Source: an uncultured Collinsella sp. (lineage in GTDB: Bacteria > Actinomycetota > Coriobacteriia > Coriobacteriales > Coriobacteriaceae). Taken from it: a stretch of DNA of 64,000 bases. Below the pieces are notes generated by a model that did not search any database, was not told where the DNA came from, and worked only from the letters and a program-made list of their open reading frames with translations. Location of the stretch: positions 1-64,000 of the forward strand of contig UQKM01000013.1 in the NCBI GenBank assembly GCA_900541685.1, given 5' to 3'. Shown here in pieces: positions 50,421 through 58,522 of this stretch (the stretch's first letter is position 1; every line of letters begins with the position of its first letter). Position numbers and translations under genes: made by a program.

Positions 50421-50510
50421 TCTGGACGTTAAAACTAGAAATCATGGATGGGCGGACCGGCGTTTATATTGGCGCTCGTTCGCCCTGCCTAGTAAGAAAA
50501 CGGGTATAGA

Positions 50511-51338
50511 GTGAACTTGCGAGAGAACTTCAATGTCTTTCTGGAATCGGGCGATCGGGCGAAGGGATGCCGGAGTGGCTGCACGATGGCGTTATATATC
50601 CCCTTGTTTGTTATGAGCGCGCTTCAAATTGGTGTATCAAACGTTGCAACTGAGCTCGCCTATATCAATCCGTCCATTACGCTTATTTGCACTGTGGTCG
50701 CGGCCTTTTTAAACCTGCTTCTATCGAATGTGGCTTTTTCATTATTTGCCGTCGACCGGTCCAAAGAGACGGTGCAACCTGCTCGAACCCCTCCGGTTTA
50801 TCTCTTGGCCTCGACGGTTCCCCTCCAGATTTCTGGGGCGCTGCTAATTTATTTGGTTCACTTGATTTTATCGGCAATTGTAGTCTTTGCCTCGCTTGCG
50901 AGCAGCCAGCTCGGGGTGTTGTGCTCGCTTGTGGTGGCAGTAATCGTGACGCTTCTTTCCGCGTCGTTCGTATTCGTGTTAATTGAAGATGCGGACGTGG
51001 AGCAGAGGGGACTACGAGGCATTCGGTTTGCACCACGCTACATCATGCGTTCGGTCACGGTGCTTCGTTCCTCCTGCAGGGAAATCGCGCGTCCCGCAAC
51101 GCTGCTGGTGGCATGGAACCTGGTTGCAAGTTGCGCTATCCAGGTTCTTGTTGGATGGGTAGTTTCGAGTGCGGCGCTGCCGTCGGCACTTTCAGTGACG
51201 GCGCTTGTACATGAGGGACTTTATTATGGGGCGTTTGCTTATATGCTGCTTTTGCTAGTTCATTGTGCGGTTGCGAGTTGGCTCGAAATTGACGTGCTCA
51301 TGGGGGTGTCCTTGTGCGTATCCGAGCAGGCGCGATAG
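50511..51338 (+). CDS. Multi-pass membrane protein of unknown function
   Basis: A 275-residue protein with about six hydrophobic helices (first around 28-48). A Cys-containing N-terminus (GCRSGCTMALYIPLFVMSAL) and a charged cytoplasmic loop (LIEDADVEQRGLRGIRFAPR) stand out. The start is a GTG at 50511 with only a weak ribosome-binding site. It lies downstream of GH4 behind an imperfect hairpin (about 50451-50486), in a stretch with lower GC and looser codon use than its neighbours. No family was recognised. Confidence 0.6.
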   Translation: MNLRENFNVFLESGDRAKGCRSGCTMALYIPLFVMSALQIGVSNVATELAYINPSITLICTVVAAFLNLLLSNVAFSLFAVDRSKETVQPARTPPVYLLASTVPLQISGALLIYLVHLILSAIVVFASLASSQLGVLCSLVVAVIVTLLSASFVFVLIEDADVEQRGLRGIRFAPRYIMRSVTVLRSSCREIARPATLLVAWNLVASCAIQVLVGWVVSSAALPSALSVTALVHEGLYYGAFAYMLLLLVHCAVASWLEIDVLMGVSLCVSEQAR

Positions 51339-51467
51339 CCCGAAGATGAAGCCGCGTTTTCGACATTGAGTTTCTGCGTACCTTGCTTTCTAAGCAGAAT
51401 TGGCGCGCCATCTGTTAACGATCGTTTTCCAAGAATTCTTTTGTTGCTCATTTTATAGACTTCTCAT

Positions 51468-51476
51468 TGCTATAAT
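51468..51476 (+). promoter_or_regulatory. Extended -10 promoter of the MFS gene
   Basis: TGCTATAAT is a perfect extended -10 element 37 bases before the start codon; no good -35 lies at standard distance. The gene starts after GGAGAGG. Confidence 0.6.
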
Positions 51477-51513
51477 CGCCCACCGCTCTAGATGATCGGA
51501 GAGGTTTTCCTAT

Positions 51514-52710
51514 ATGGCTCAAACAAAGCAAGGTGGTATCGCACTCAGTCAGTGGCTCCCGCTTATCGGGCTCGCCTGCTGCGCGTTCGTGTTCAACACG
51601 TCGGAGTTTATGCCCATCGGCCTTCTGACTGATATCGCCGCATCGTTCTCGCTCACCGAGGCCCAGGCAGGCATCATGATCTCGGTCTATGCTTGGGGCG
51701 TCATGCTGCTGTCGCTGCCACTCATGGTGTTTGCCTCGCGCTTTGAGTTCAAGTGGATGCTGCTCGGCGTGCTCGCCGTGTTTTCTCTGGGTCAGTTCCT
51801 GTCCGCTGTGGCACCGACATATCCCATCCTGGTCTGTGCGCGCCTGGTGGTCGCTTGCGCACATGCCGTGTTCTGGTCGGTCGCCTCGATTATGGCCTCG
51901 CGCCTGGTTGACGCCCGCCACGGGGCGCTCGCCATCAGCATGATCGCCACGGGCTCGTCTATCGCGCAGATTTTCGGCCTGCCCCTCGGTCGTGCCATCG
52001 GCCTGGCCGTGGGCTGGCGCATGACGTTTGCCGTGGTCGGGGTCTTCTCTGCCGCCGCGGTGGTGTACCAGGCAGCGGTGTTCCCGGCCATGCCGGCGGG
52101 TGAGCGCTTTACCGTTAAGCAGCTGCCCGAGCTGCTCAAGAACCCGTTCCTGATCGCGCTCTACGCGGTCACGGTCTTTATGGCGACCGGCTATTACGCA
52201 AGCTACAGCTATATCGAGCCCTTCCTGGCGCAGGTCGCGCACGTCGATGCGGGTGCCATCACCATGACGCTGACGGCGTTTGGCTGTTCTGGTCTGCTCG
52301 GAAGCTGGCTGTTTGGCCGCCTGTTCGATGGGCATCGCTTCCCGTTCTTGGCTATCACGCTCTCCGGCGTGCCGGTGGCTCTGCTGCTTATGGCCCCCGC
52401 AGCCTCGGCGCTCGTGTTGGTGCTTGCCGTCTGCGCACTATGGGGCTGCTGCGCCACGGCCTTTAACGTGGCGTTTCAGGCCGAGCTCATCAAGTACACG
52501 CCGGCGGACTCGTCGGCCGTCGCCATGTCGATCTTCTCGGGCCTGTTTAACCTTGGTATCGGCACGGGCACCGCGATCGGCGGAGCCGTGGTTTCGGGTC
52601 CCGGTATCGCTTGGATTGGCTTCGTGGGCGGGGCGATTACCGTCGTGGGCGTCATCCTCGCCATCACCGTACTGTTCCCGGCCATACGCCGTGCCAAACC
52701 CGTTGCCTAA
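51514..52710 (+). CDS. MFS transporter, DHA1/sugar-efflux (SotB/AraJ) type
   Basis: Proton-driven exporter in the cytoplasmic membrane, 398 residues and twelve helices. FVFNTSEFMPIGLLTDIAAS at the start is diagnostic of the SotB/AraJ/CmlA branch, and the loop 2-3 motif is reduced (LMVFASRFEFKW). Substrates of this branch range from sugars to drugs and are not predictable here. It is monocistronic, followed 17 bases later by a perfect family E palindrome that may end the transcript. Confidence 0.88.
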   Translation: MAQTKQGGIALSQWLPLIGLACCAFVFNTSEFMPIGLLTDIAASFSLTEAQAGIMISVYAWGVMLLSLPLMVFASRFEFKWMLLGVLAVFSLGQFLSAVAPTYPILVCARLVVACAHAVFWSVASIMASRLVDARHGALAISMIATGSSIAQIFGLPLGRAIGLAVGWRMTFAVVGVFSAAAVVYQAAVFPAMPAGERFTVKQLPELLKNPFLIALYAVTVFMATGYYASYSYIEPFLAQVAHVDAGAITMTLTAFGCSGLLGSWLFGRLFDGHRFPFLAITLSGVPVALLLMAPAASALVLVLAVCALWGCCATAFNVAFQAELIKYTPADSSAVAMSIFSGLFNLGIGTGTAIGGAVVSGPGIAWIGFVGGAITVVGVILAITVLFPAIRRAKPVA

Positions 52711-52725
52711 TCACGTCCTCTCATC

Positions 52726-52792
52726 AGTTGCGGTGGAATAGTTCCTGTTTAAGGCCTCTGAAGGCCCAAGCAGGAACTATTCCACCGCAACT
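52726..52792. repeat. Palindromic repeat family E, copy 2
   Basis: Perfect 22-base arms at 52726-52747 and 52771-52792 have the core GGAATAGTTCCTG/CAGGAACTATTCC, around a 23-base loop with its own AGGCCT pair. The inner sequence differs from copy 1, but both end with CAACTT(A/G)TTTTG. Confidence 0.85.
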
Positions 52793-52863
52793 TATTTTGG
52801 GGGAGAGGATACAAGCTGGGCATACAATGGATGTCGTTGTGTTGGGCTTACCGGGAGGTTGCT

Positions 52864-54240
52864 ATGTGGGCATACGAGACGACGTTCTACCAGATCTATC
52901 CGCTGGGTTTTTGTGGAGCTCCGCGCGAGAACGTCGCGCCCGTTGCCGAGGACGAGCTCTCCCAAGCTGCCGGTACCGCGTCCAATCCCGATGCCCCCAT
53001 CATGAAAATCGCCCAATGGGCCGATTACCTGCAGGAGCTCGGTATCGGTGCCGTGCTGATCAACCCTCCGCTTGAGTCCGATAGCCATGGCTACGACACG
53101 CGCAGCCTGCGCCATATCGACCGTCGCCTGGGTGGGGACGCCGACTTTGCCGCCGTATGCGACACGCTGCACGCCCATGGCATCCGCGTGGTGCTTGATG
53201 CCGTCTTCAACCACGTCGGTCGCGGCTTTTGGGCCTTCCGCGATGTGCAGGAGCGCAAGTGGGACTCGCCCTACAAGGACTGGTTCCATATTAGCTTTGA
53301 CGGCGATTCCTGCTATGGCGACGGCTTTTGGTACGAGGGCTGGGAAGGCCATTTTGAGCTTGTGAAGCTCAACCTGCAAAATCCCGCTATGGTCGATTAC
53401 CTGCTCGAGTCTGTGCGCCGTTGGGCCGACGTCTTTGGCGTCGACGGCCTGCGCCTGGACGTTGCCTATATGCTCGACCGCGACTTTATGCGCCGCCTGC
53501 ACGCCTTTGCCCGTGAGCTCAAGCCCGACTTTGTGCTGATCGGCGAGACGCTCCACGGCGACTACAACCAGATCGTCAACGACGAGATGCTCGACTCCTG
53601 CACCAACTACGAGTGCTACAAGGGCCTGTACTCCAGCTTTAACTCGGTCAATATGTTCGAGATCGCCCATTCGCTGCACCGCCAGTTTGGCGGCGATCCG
53701 TGGTGCATCTACCGCGGCAAACATCTGCTGTCGTTTGTCGACAACCACGATGTACCGCGCCTGGCGAGCATCCTCACCGACAAGTCCTGTCTACGTCCTG
53801 CCTACGGCATGCTCTTTGGCATGCCAGGCATCCCGTGCGTCTACTATGGCAGCGAGTGGGGAATTGCTGGCGAAAAGGGCGGCCCCGATGGCGACTGGGC
53901 GCTGCGCCCTGCGCTCGATGAGCCTGCGCCCAACGAGCTGACGGCGTTCATCACGCGGCTTGCGCACCTTCGCTCGGCCGACGACGCGGCTGCCCGTGCT
54001 CTCAACTACGGTGCCTATCGCAACGTGGTGATCCAGAACAAGCAGCTGCTGTTCGAGCGCGCCTGTGACGGCGCGACGGTGCTCGTGGCGGTGAACGCCG
54101 TGGACGAGCCTTACACCTTTGGCGCCGGCGAGCTCAACGGCTCCTTTGTCGATTTGCTTGCCGACGATGCACCCACGGTCGAGCTGACGGGTACCCTTGA
54201 GCTTGCACCCTACGAGGTGCGTTATCTGTTGAGGGCCTAG
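52864..54240 (+). CDS. Alpha-amylase family glycosidase (GH13)
   Basis: Cytoplasmic alpha-glucan or maltodextrin-acting enzyme, 458 residues, no signal peptide. The four GH13 regions are present: DAVFNHVG (112-119), GLRLDVAYM with nucleophile Asp199, IGETLHGDY with acid/base Glu228, and FVDNHDVPR (about 300). The N-terminus MWAYETTFYQIYPLGFCGAP is typical of intracellular maltogenic or neopullulanase-like forms. GGGAGG precedes the ATG. The DNA glycosylase gene starts three bases after the stop. Confidence 0.9.
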   Translation: MWAYETTFYQIYPLGFCGAPRENVAPVAEDELSQAAGTASNPDAPIMKIAQWADYLQELGIGAVLINPPLESDSHGYDTRSLRHIDRRLGGDADFAAVCDTLHAHGIRVVLDAVFNHVGRGFWAFRDVQERKWDSPYKDWFHISFDGDSCYGDGFWYEGWEGHFELVKLNLQNPAMVDYLLESVRRWADVFGVDGLRLDVAYMLDRDFMRRLHAFARELKPDFVLIGETLHGDYNQIVNDEMLDSCTNYECYKGLYSSFNSVNMFEIAHSLHRQFGGDPWCIYRGKHLLSFVDNHDVPRLASILTDKSCLRPAYGMLFGMPGIPCVYYGSEWGIAGEKGGPDGDWALRPALDEPAPNELTAFITRLAHLRSADDAAARALNYGAYRNVVIQNKQLLFERACDGATVLVAVNAVDEPYTFGAGELNGSFVDLLADDAPTVELTGTLELAPYEVRYLLRA

Positions 54241-54243
54241 GCC

Positions 54244-54807
54244 ATGGCTGCTGCCGACGAGGGCTATCAACATATTGAGCATGGGTTTGAACCCGTGTTT
54301 GACGAGCGCTCGCGCGTTTTGGTGCTGGGGTCGTTTCCCTCGGTGCTCTCGCGTACCAATGCCTTTTATTACGGCAACCCTCAGAATCGCTTTTGGCGTG
54401 TGATGGCCACGTGCCTCGGTATGCCTGTGCCGCCCAACGAGGGCGATCCTTTGGCAAGCGGTGAGCCCGCGACGCTCGATGCCTCCATTGCCGCCAAGCG
54501 ATCCATGCTGTTGAACGGTGGCGTGGCCCTGTGGGATGTGATTGAGAGCTGCGACATTAAGGGCTCGAGCGACGCGAGCATTCGCAACGTTGTGCCGGCA
54601 CATATCGAGTGCATTACCGATGCCGCGCCGATCGAGGCCGTTGTCTGTAACGGCGGCACGGCAGGGCGACTCTACAAACGCTACTTGCAAGATCGGACGG
54701 GGCTGCCCGCCATCGTCCTGCCCTCGACAAGTCCTGCCAACGCGGCGTGGCGTTTGGAGCGGCTTGTCGAGCGTTGGAGTGAAGCCGTTGACTGGGCAGC
54801 TCATTAA
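54244..54807 (+). CDS. DNA-deoxyinosine glycosylase (UDG family 6)
   Basis: Base-excision repair enzyme that removes hypoxanthine from deaminated adenine. The 187 residues show the family pattern VLGSFPSVLSRTNAFYYGNP, then QNRFWRVM, LWDVIESC and the C-terminal LPSTSPANA. It is probably co-transcribed with the GH13 gene (three-base gap), a functional mismatch that suggests simple read-through. Its stop lies one base from the stop of the next, convergent gene. Confidence 0.85.
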   Translation: MAAADEGYQHIEHGFEPVFDERSRVLVLGSFPSVLSRTNAFYYGNPQNRFWRVMATCLGMPVPPNEGDPLASGEPATLDASIAAKRSMLLNGGVALWDVIESCDIKGSSDASIRNVVPAHIECITDAAPIEAVVCNGGTAGRLYKRYLQDRTGLPAIVLPSTSPANAAWRLERLVERWSEAVDWAAH

Positions 54808-54808
54808 T

Positions 54809-55471
54809 TTAGATTATTGATTGAGTGTGGGCGCCGAGGTGTTTCAGAACGCCTCGCCAGACCGGCGCGGGCACGGCTGGCTCGGCGCAAACCATGCCGT
54901 CGGCGTCGACGTTGGCGGCATTGCCGCCGCCAAGTCGCTGTGCATGCTCGACGGAGCAGCCCATGCGCACAGCGCCCACAAGCTTATCCATCGCTTCCGA
55001 AAATGATCGGCGTAAGAGGCCCATGCGTGGGGAATGGCGAAGCGCTGCGATACCGCTGCCGGCGCAGATGGCAACGCCGCCACACCACAATTGGTCATGG
55101 CGCTCGCATGCCTTGTGCAAGCGAACGGCGGTCCCACGCGCCTGCTCAGCGCCCTGTTGTGCGGCTCTAATCACGGCGTAGACACGCGTTCCCGTACTGC
55201 CAAAGCGCTCAAGCGCCTGCTCGATGGCTGTCAACGTCTCATCGTCAGCCATATCTTCAATGGCCAGCACGATGCCATCGGCAACGCTGCCGGCGTCATT
55301 TGCCTTCAAGTCGACTGGGCGGGGGAGTGCAGTGCCGGAAAGCTGTGCATAGGCGGCGATGGCATCCTGCAGGTCCCAAAGCAAAAACTCAAGATCGGCG
55401 CTCTCGGGAATGCTGATATACGCAATGGTTTGCAGTGTTTTTGGTACGTCGCTACGCGCGGTCGTCTCCAT
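54809..55471 (-). CDS. Uncharacterised protein, possibly flavodoxin-fold
   Basis: A 220-residue soluble protein. The second half (LWCGGVAICAGSGIAALRHS, PRMGLLRRSFSEAMDKLVGA) resembles segments seen in some flavodoxin-like or NAD(P)H-reductase-like proteins of gut actinobacteria, but I cannot name a family with certainty. GGAGATGGC precedes the ATG. It is divergent from the aminotransferase gene (93 bases) and convergent with the glycosylase gene (one base). Confidence 0.6.
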   Translation of the reverse strand: METTARSDVPKTLQTIAYISIPESADLEFLLWDLQDAIAAYAQLSGTALPRPVDLKANDAGSVADGIVLAIEDMADDETLTAIEQALERFGSTGTRVYAVIRAAQQGAEQARGTAVRLHKACERHDQLWCGGVAICAGSGIAALRHSPRMGLLRRSFSEAMDKLVGAVRMGCSVEHAQRLGGGNAANVDADGMVCAEPAVPAPVWRGVLKHLGAHTQSII

Positions 55472-55564
55472 GCCATCTCCTTTCCGGCTCGTTTCCGTTT
55501 AGGTTACACCGTCTGGCGGCGCCCCGCCGCGCTATCCTAGTGCAACCCTTACGAAAGGAACGCC

Positions 55565-56701
55565 ATGCGACTGCCCATGAATACCTCGCTTGCCACGCTC
55601 AAGCCCTCCGGTATCCGCCGGATCAACGCGCTCGCCGCCCAGCACCCGGGGTGCATCGCGCTTGCGCTCGGCGAGCCCGATTTTCCCACGCCCGATGTGA
55701 TTAGCGCCGAGGTGACCGCCGCGCTGGACCGCGGTGACACGCACTATCCGCCCAACAACGGTCGCCCCGCCCTGCGTGATGCACTGTCCAAATATATGGA
55801 TGACGCGGGCCTGGCGTTTTCCGCCGATGAGGTCATCCTGACCGACGGCGCGACCGAGGCACTGTCGGCAACATTCATGGCCATGCTCAACCCCGGCGAC
55901 GAGGTCATTATCCCCACGCCGGCCTTTGGCCTGTACGAGAGCATCGTTGTGGCCAACCACGCCAAAGCGGTCTTCTTGGATACGGAGCCCGCGCAATTCC
56001 AGATTGACGAGGATGCGCTTCGTGCTTGCGTGACGCCGGCGACCAAGGCCATCGTCATCTGCTCGCCCAACAATCCCACGGGTTGCATCCTCGACACGGC
56101 ATCGCTCGACGCCGTGGCGCACGTGGCGGAGCAGGCGGGCATCTACGTGGTCTGCGACGACGTATACAACCGCCTGGTTTATGTGGATGGCTACGAGCGC
56201 TTTGCCCAGCGTCACCCGGAGCTGCGTGAGCAGACGGTCGTCATCGAGAGCTTCTCCAAGCCCTGGGCTATGACCGGCTGGCGCCTGGGCTGGCTCGCAG
56301 CAGCGGCACCCGTCATCGCCGAGATCGCAAAAGCTCACCAATACTTAGTATCGAGCGCCGTTTCATTTGAGATGGACGCTGCAGCTCGAGCTCTGACCGT
56401 CGACCCCACCCCCATGCTCGAAGTCTACCGAGCTCGTCGCAAACGTGTACTCGCAGCCTTAGAGGCCATGGGCCTCGACGTAGTGGAACCGGCAGGTGCC
56501 TTCTACGCCTTCCCCAGCATCAAACAATTCGGCCTAACAAGCGAAGACTTCTGCATCAAAGCCATCAAAGAGGCAAACGTAGCCCTAGTCCCGGGCGACT
56601 GCTTCGGCACCGAAGGCCACGTCCGCCTCAGCTATTGCGTTTCCGATAAAGACCTGGACGAAGGCCTCCGCCGCCTGTCCACCTTCCTTTCAACCTTGTA
56701 G
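55565..56701 (+). CDS. Class I/II pyridoxal-phosphate aminotransferase
   Basis: Cytoplasmic aminotransferase of 378 residues, similar to aspartate or aromatic aminotransferases of the AspC/PatA group. Visible are YPPNNGRPALRDALS, the NNPTG motif, YVVCDDVYN, the PLP-lysine segment SFSKPWAMTGWRLGW and a C-terminal VRLSYC. AAAGGA precedes the ATG. It is monocistronic. The last 350 bases use more A/T-ending codons than the first part, a possible sign of patchy recombination. Confidence 0.87.
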   Translation: MRLPMNTSLATLKPSGIRRINALAAQHPGCIALALGEPDFPTPDVISAEVTAALDRGDTHYPPNNGRPALRDALSKYMDDAGLAFSADEVILTDGATEALSATFMAMLNPGDEVIIPTPAFGLYESIVVANHAKAVFLDTEPAQFQIDEDALRACVTPATKAIVICSPNNPTGCILDTASLDAVAHVAEQAGIYVVCDDVYNRLVYVDGYERFAQRHPELREQTVVIESFSKPWAMTGWRLGWLAAAAPVIAEIAKAHQYLVSSAVSFEMDAAARALTVDPTPMLEVYRARRKRVLAALEAMGLDVVEPAGAFYAFPSIKQFGLTSEDFCIKAIKEANVALVPGDCFGTEGHVRLSYCVSDKDLDEGLRRLSTFLSTL

Positions 56702-56756
56702 CCATCAGGGACGCAACATATCAGCCCACCGACTTAAGGCTTATGAGTGGGGGCGC

Positions 56757-56967
56757 CGGCCAACGGGAAACCGGGCTGCCCCAAAGTCACCGCAGGCCGC
56801 GCCGCCGAAGGCCAGGCGCAAGGTTTTCGTAGATTCCGCACGAGCCGAAGAGCACTTAATGTGCTCTTCGTGCGAGCTCAGGACCTGACCGAGCGAAAAC
56901 CTTGCGCCTGGCCTTCGGCGGCGCGGCCGGATGGTGGAATTGTGTGCAGCCCGGTTTCCCGTTGACC
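56757..56967. repeat. Giant palindrome between the aminotransferase and rplJ
   Basis: Three nested perfect inverted repeats share one centre: 18 bases (56761-56778 with 56947-56964), 35 bases (56795-56829 with 56894-56928) and CGAAGAGCAC with GTGCTCTTCG (56846-56855, 56861-56870). Unpaired 16-18-base segments separate the outer two. The 505-base gap 56702-57206 holds this element and the rplJ leader. Confidence 0.9.
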
Positions 56968-57104
56968 GACGCCGGGGTCCCCGCCATAATATTTTCGGTT
57001 CACGCACGAATCCGCTGCCAGAGACAGCCGGCGCAAACGGGTCTTACCCGCGAGCTTAATGGGACTTCCCGCCAGCCGAGGTGGTCGAGTAGATATGTCT
57101 TCTC

Positions 57105-57141
57105 GCCCCCGTCGCTCATGCAGCGCGGGGGCTTTCTTTTT
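57105..57141 (+). promoter_or_regulatory. Attenuator-like hairpin in the rplJ leader
   Basis: GCCCCCGTCGC pairs with GCGCGGGGGC over a short loop, followed by TTTCTTTTT, 66 bases before rplJ. It can act as a terminator inside the leader; L10-L12 binding to leader RNA is the known control of this operon in other bacteria. Confidence 0.65.
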
Positions 57142-57206
57142 GGACATGCCCCCGTCACGTCCTTGTGGCGGACCGTGCCCGGAAAGAATTCGAGGAGGTG
57201 TAATTC

Positions 57207-57728
57207 ATGCCCCAGCAGTACAAAATCGACAAGGTTGCAGAGATCGAGTCCCGTATCGCCGAGAACGCCGGTCTGTTCGTCGTCAACTACAACGGTCTGA
57301 CGGTTAAGCAGGCTCAGGAGCTGCGTCATCAGCTTCGCGAGTGCGGCGCCGAGATGAAGGTCTACAAGAACAACCTGGTCAAGATCGCTCTCAAGAACCA
57401 GGAGCAGCCCGAGCTCGACGAGATCCTCGCCGGCCCCGTCGCTTATGTGTTCTACGAGACCGAGCCGGTCGAGGCCGCTAAGGCCCTTAAGGACTTCTCC
57501 GCTAAGTCCAAGGGCGTCCTTGAGATCAAGGGCGGTATCTCCGACGGCAAGGCCGTTTCCGCTGATGATGTTAAGGCTATCGCCGAGCTGCCCACCAAGG
57601 ATCAGCTTCTCGGCCAGATCGCCGGTCTCATCTCCGGTTTCGCTCGCGACATCGCTGTCTGCGTCAACGGCGTTTCCTCTGGTCTCGCTCGTTCGATCCA
57701 GCAGGTCTCCGAGCAGAAGGCAGCCTAG
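57207..57728 (+). CDS. rplJ: Ribosomal protein L10
   Basis: 50S stalk base that carries the L7/L12 dimers. The 173 residues begin MPQQYKIDKVAEIESRIAEN and include LFVVNYNGLTVKQAQELRHQ, with a C-terminal helix for L12 binding. GAGGAGG precedes the ATG. It is followed by rplL after 102 bases. Upstream neighbours rplK and rplA, usual in this operon, lie 33 kb away. Confidence 0.96.
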   Translation: MPQQYKIDKVAEIESRIAENAGLFVVNYNGLTVKQAQELRHQLRECGAEMKVYKNNLVKIALKNQEQPELDEILAGPVAYVFYETEPVEAAKALKDFSAKSKGVLEIKGGISDGKAVSADDVKAIAELPTKDQLLGQIAGLISGFARDIAVCVNGVSSGLARSIQQVSEQKAA

Positions 57729-57830
57729 TTGCTGTTTTCACCCGCGGCGGCAACGCCGCACCCCTGGCGCATTCGCGCCGTGTTTTAACTGATCTCCGTG
57801 CATCCGCACGGAAACCGAAAGGACTTAGAA

Positions 57831-58208
57831 ATGGCTAAGCTTACCACCGATGAGATCATCGATGCTCTTAAGGAAATGACCCTTCTCGAGGCTTCCGAGC
57901 TCGTCAAGGCTATCGAGGACACCTTCGGCGTTTCCGCCGCTGCTCCTGCTGCTGTTGTCGCCGCTCCCGCTGCTGGCGCTGCTGAGGCCGAGGAGAAGAC
58001 CGAGTTTGACGTCGTGCTCGAGGGCTTCGGCGACAACAAGATCCAGGTCATCAAGGCCGTCCGTGAGCTCACCAACCTTGGCCTGAAGGAGGCCAAGGAG
58101 GTCGTCGAGGGCGCTCCCAAGGCTGTTCTCGAGGGTGCCAAGAAGGAGGACGCCGAGGCTGCCAAGGAGAAGCTCGAGGCTGCTGGCGCTGCTGTCACCC
58201 TCAAGTAA
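57831..58208 (+). CDS. rplL: Ribosomal protein L7/L12
   Basis: Flexible stalk protein that recruits translation factors. The 125 residues have the N-terminal dimerisation part (MAKLTTDEIIDALKEMTLLE), an Ala-rich hinge and the C-terminal factor-binding domain (EEKTEFDVVLEGFGDNKIQV, IKAVRELTNLGLKEAKEVVE). The start at 57831 follows AAAGGA; a longer in-frame reading has no site. A terminator follows at 58236. Confidence 0.97.
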   Translation: MAKLTTDEIIDALKEMTLLEASELVKAIEDTFGVSAAAPAAVVAAPAAGAAEAEEKTEFDVVLEGFGDNKIQVIKAVRELTNLGLKEAKEVVEGAPKAVLEGAKKEDAEAAKEKLEAAGAAVTLK

Positions 58209-58235
58209 TCAGGCTTTCTCGCCAGATTCCTTTGC

Positions 58236-58269
58236 AGACGGGGTTCGCATTGCGAGCCCCGTCTTTTTT
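58236..58269 (+). terminator. Terminator of rplJL
   Basis: AGACGGGG pairs with CCCCGTCT, with an inner CGC-ATT-GCG stem, followed by TTTTTTG. It separates rplJL from galU and rpoB, so rpoBC is likely driven by its own promoter. Confidence 0.9.
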
Positions 58270-58398
58270 GTTTATCGGTCCCTCGGCATCGGTTGCTCAA
58301 ACTGCCATGTTCTGTGATTTGGGTCGTATCGGGTGCCCTGCCGTTGGGCAATAAAATTGCACCATTCGAGCAATAATTTGCGTTGACCTGCTGAAGAA

Positions 58399-58426
58399 TT
58401 GTCTCTGCCTTGTAGCGACATATAGT
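58399..58426 (+). promoter_or_regulatory. Candidate promoter of galU
   Basis: TTGTCT (58399-58404) and TATAGT (58421-58426) have a 16-base spacer, about 100 bases before galU. TTGACC lies just upstream at 58383. The rest of 58270-58522 shows only small hairpins near 58467-58500. Confidence 0.4.
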
Positions 58427-58522
58427 TCCAGCGGTAAGATGCTTGAGTATCGCAATTTGGTCTGCGGCTGTGTGCCGCACGCATGGGGCGCTTTTGCGCC
58501 TGCGAAAGGATCTTTGAATAAC

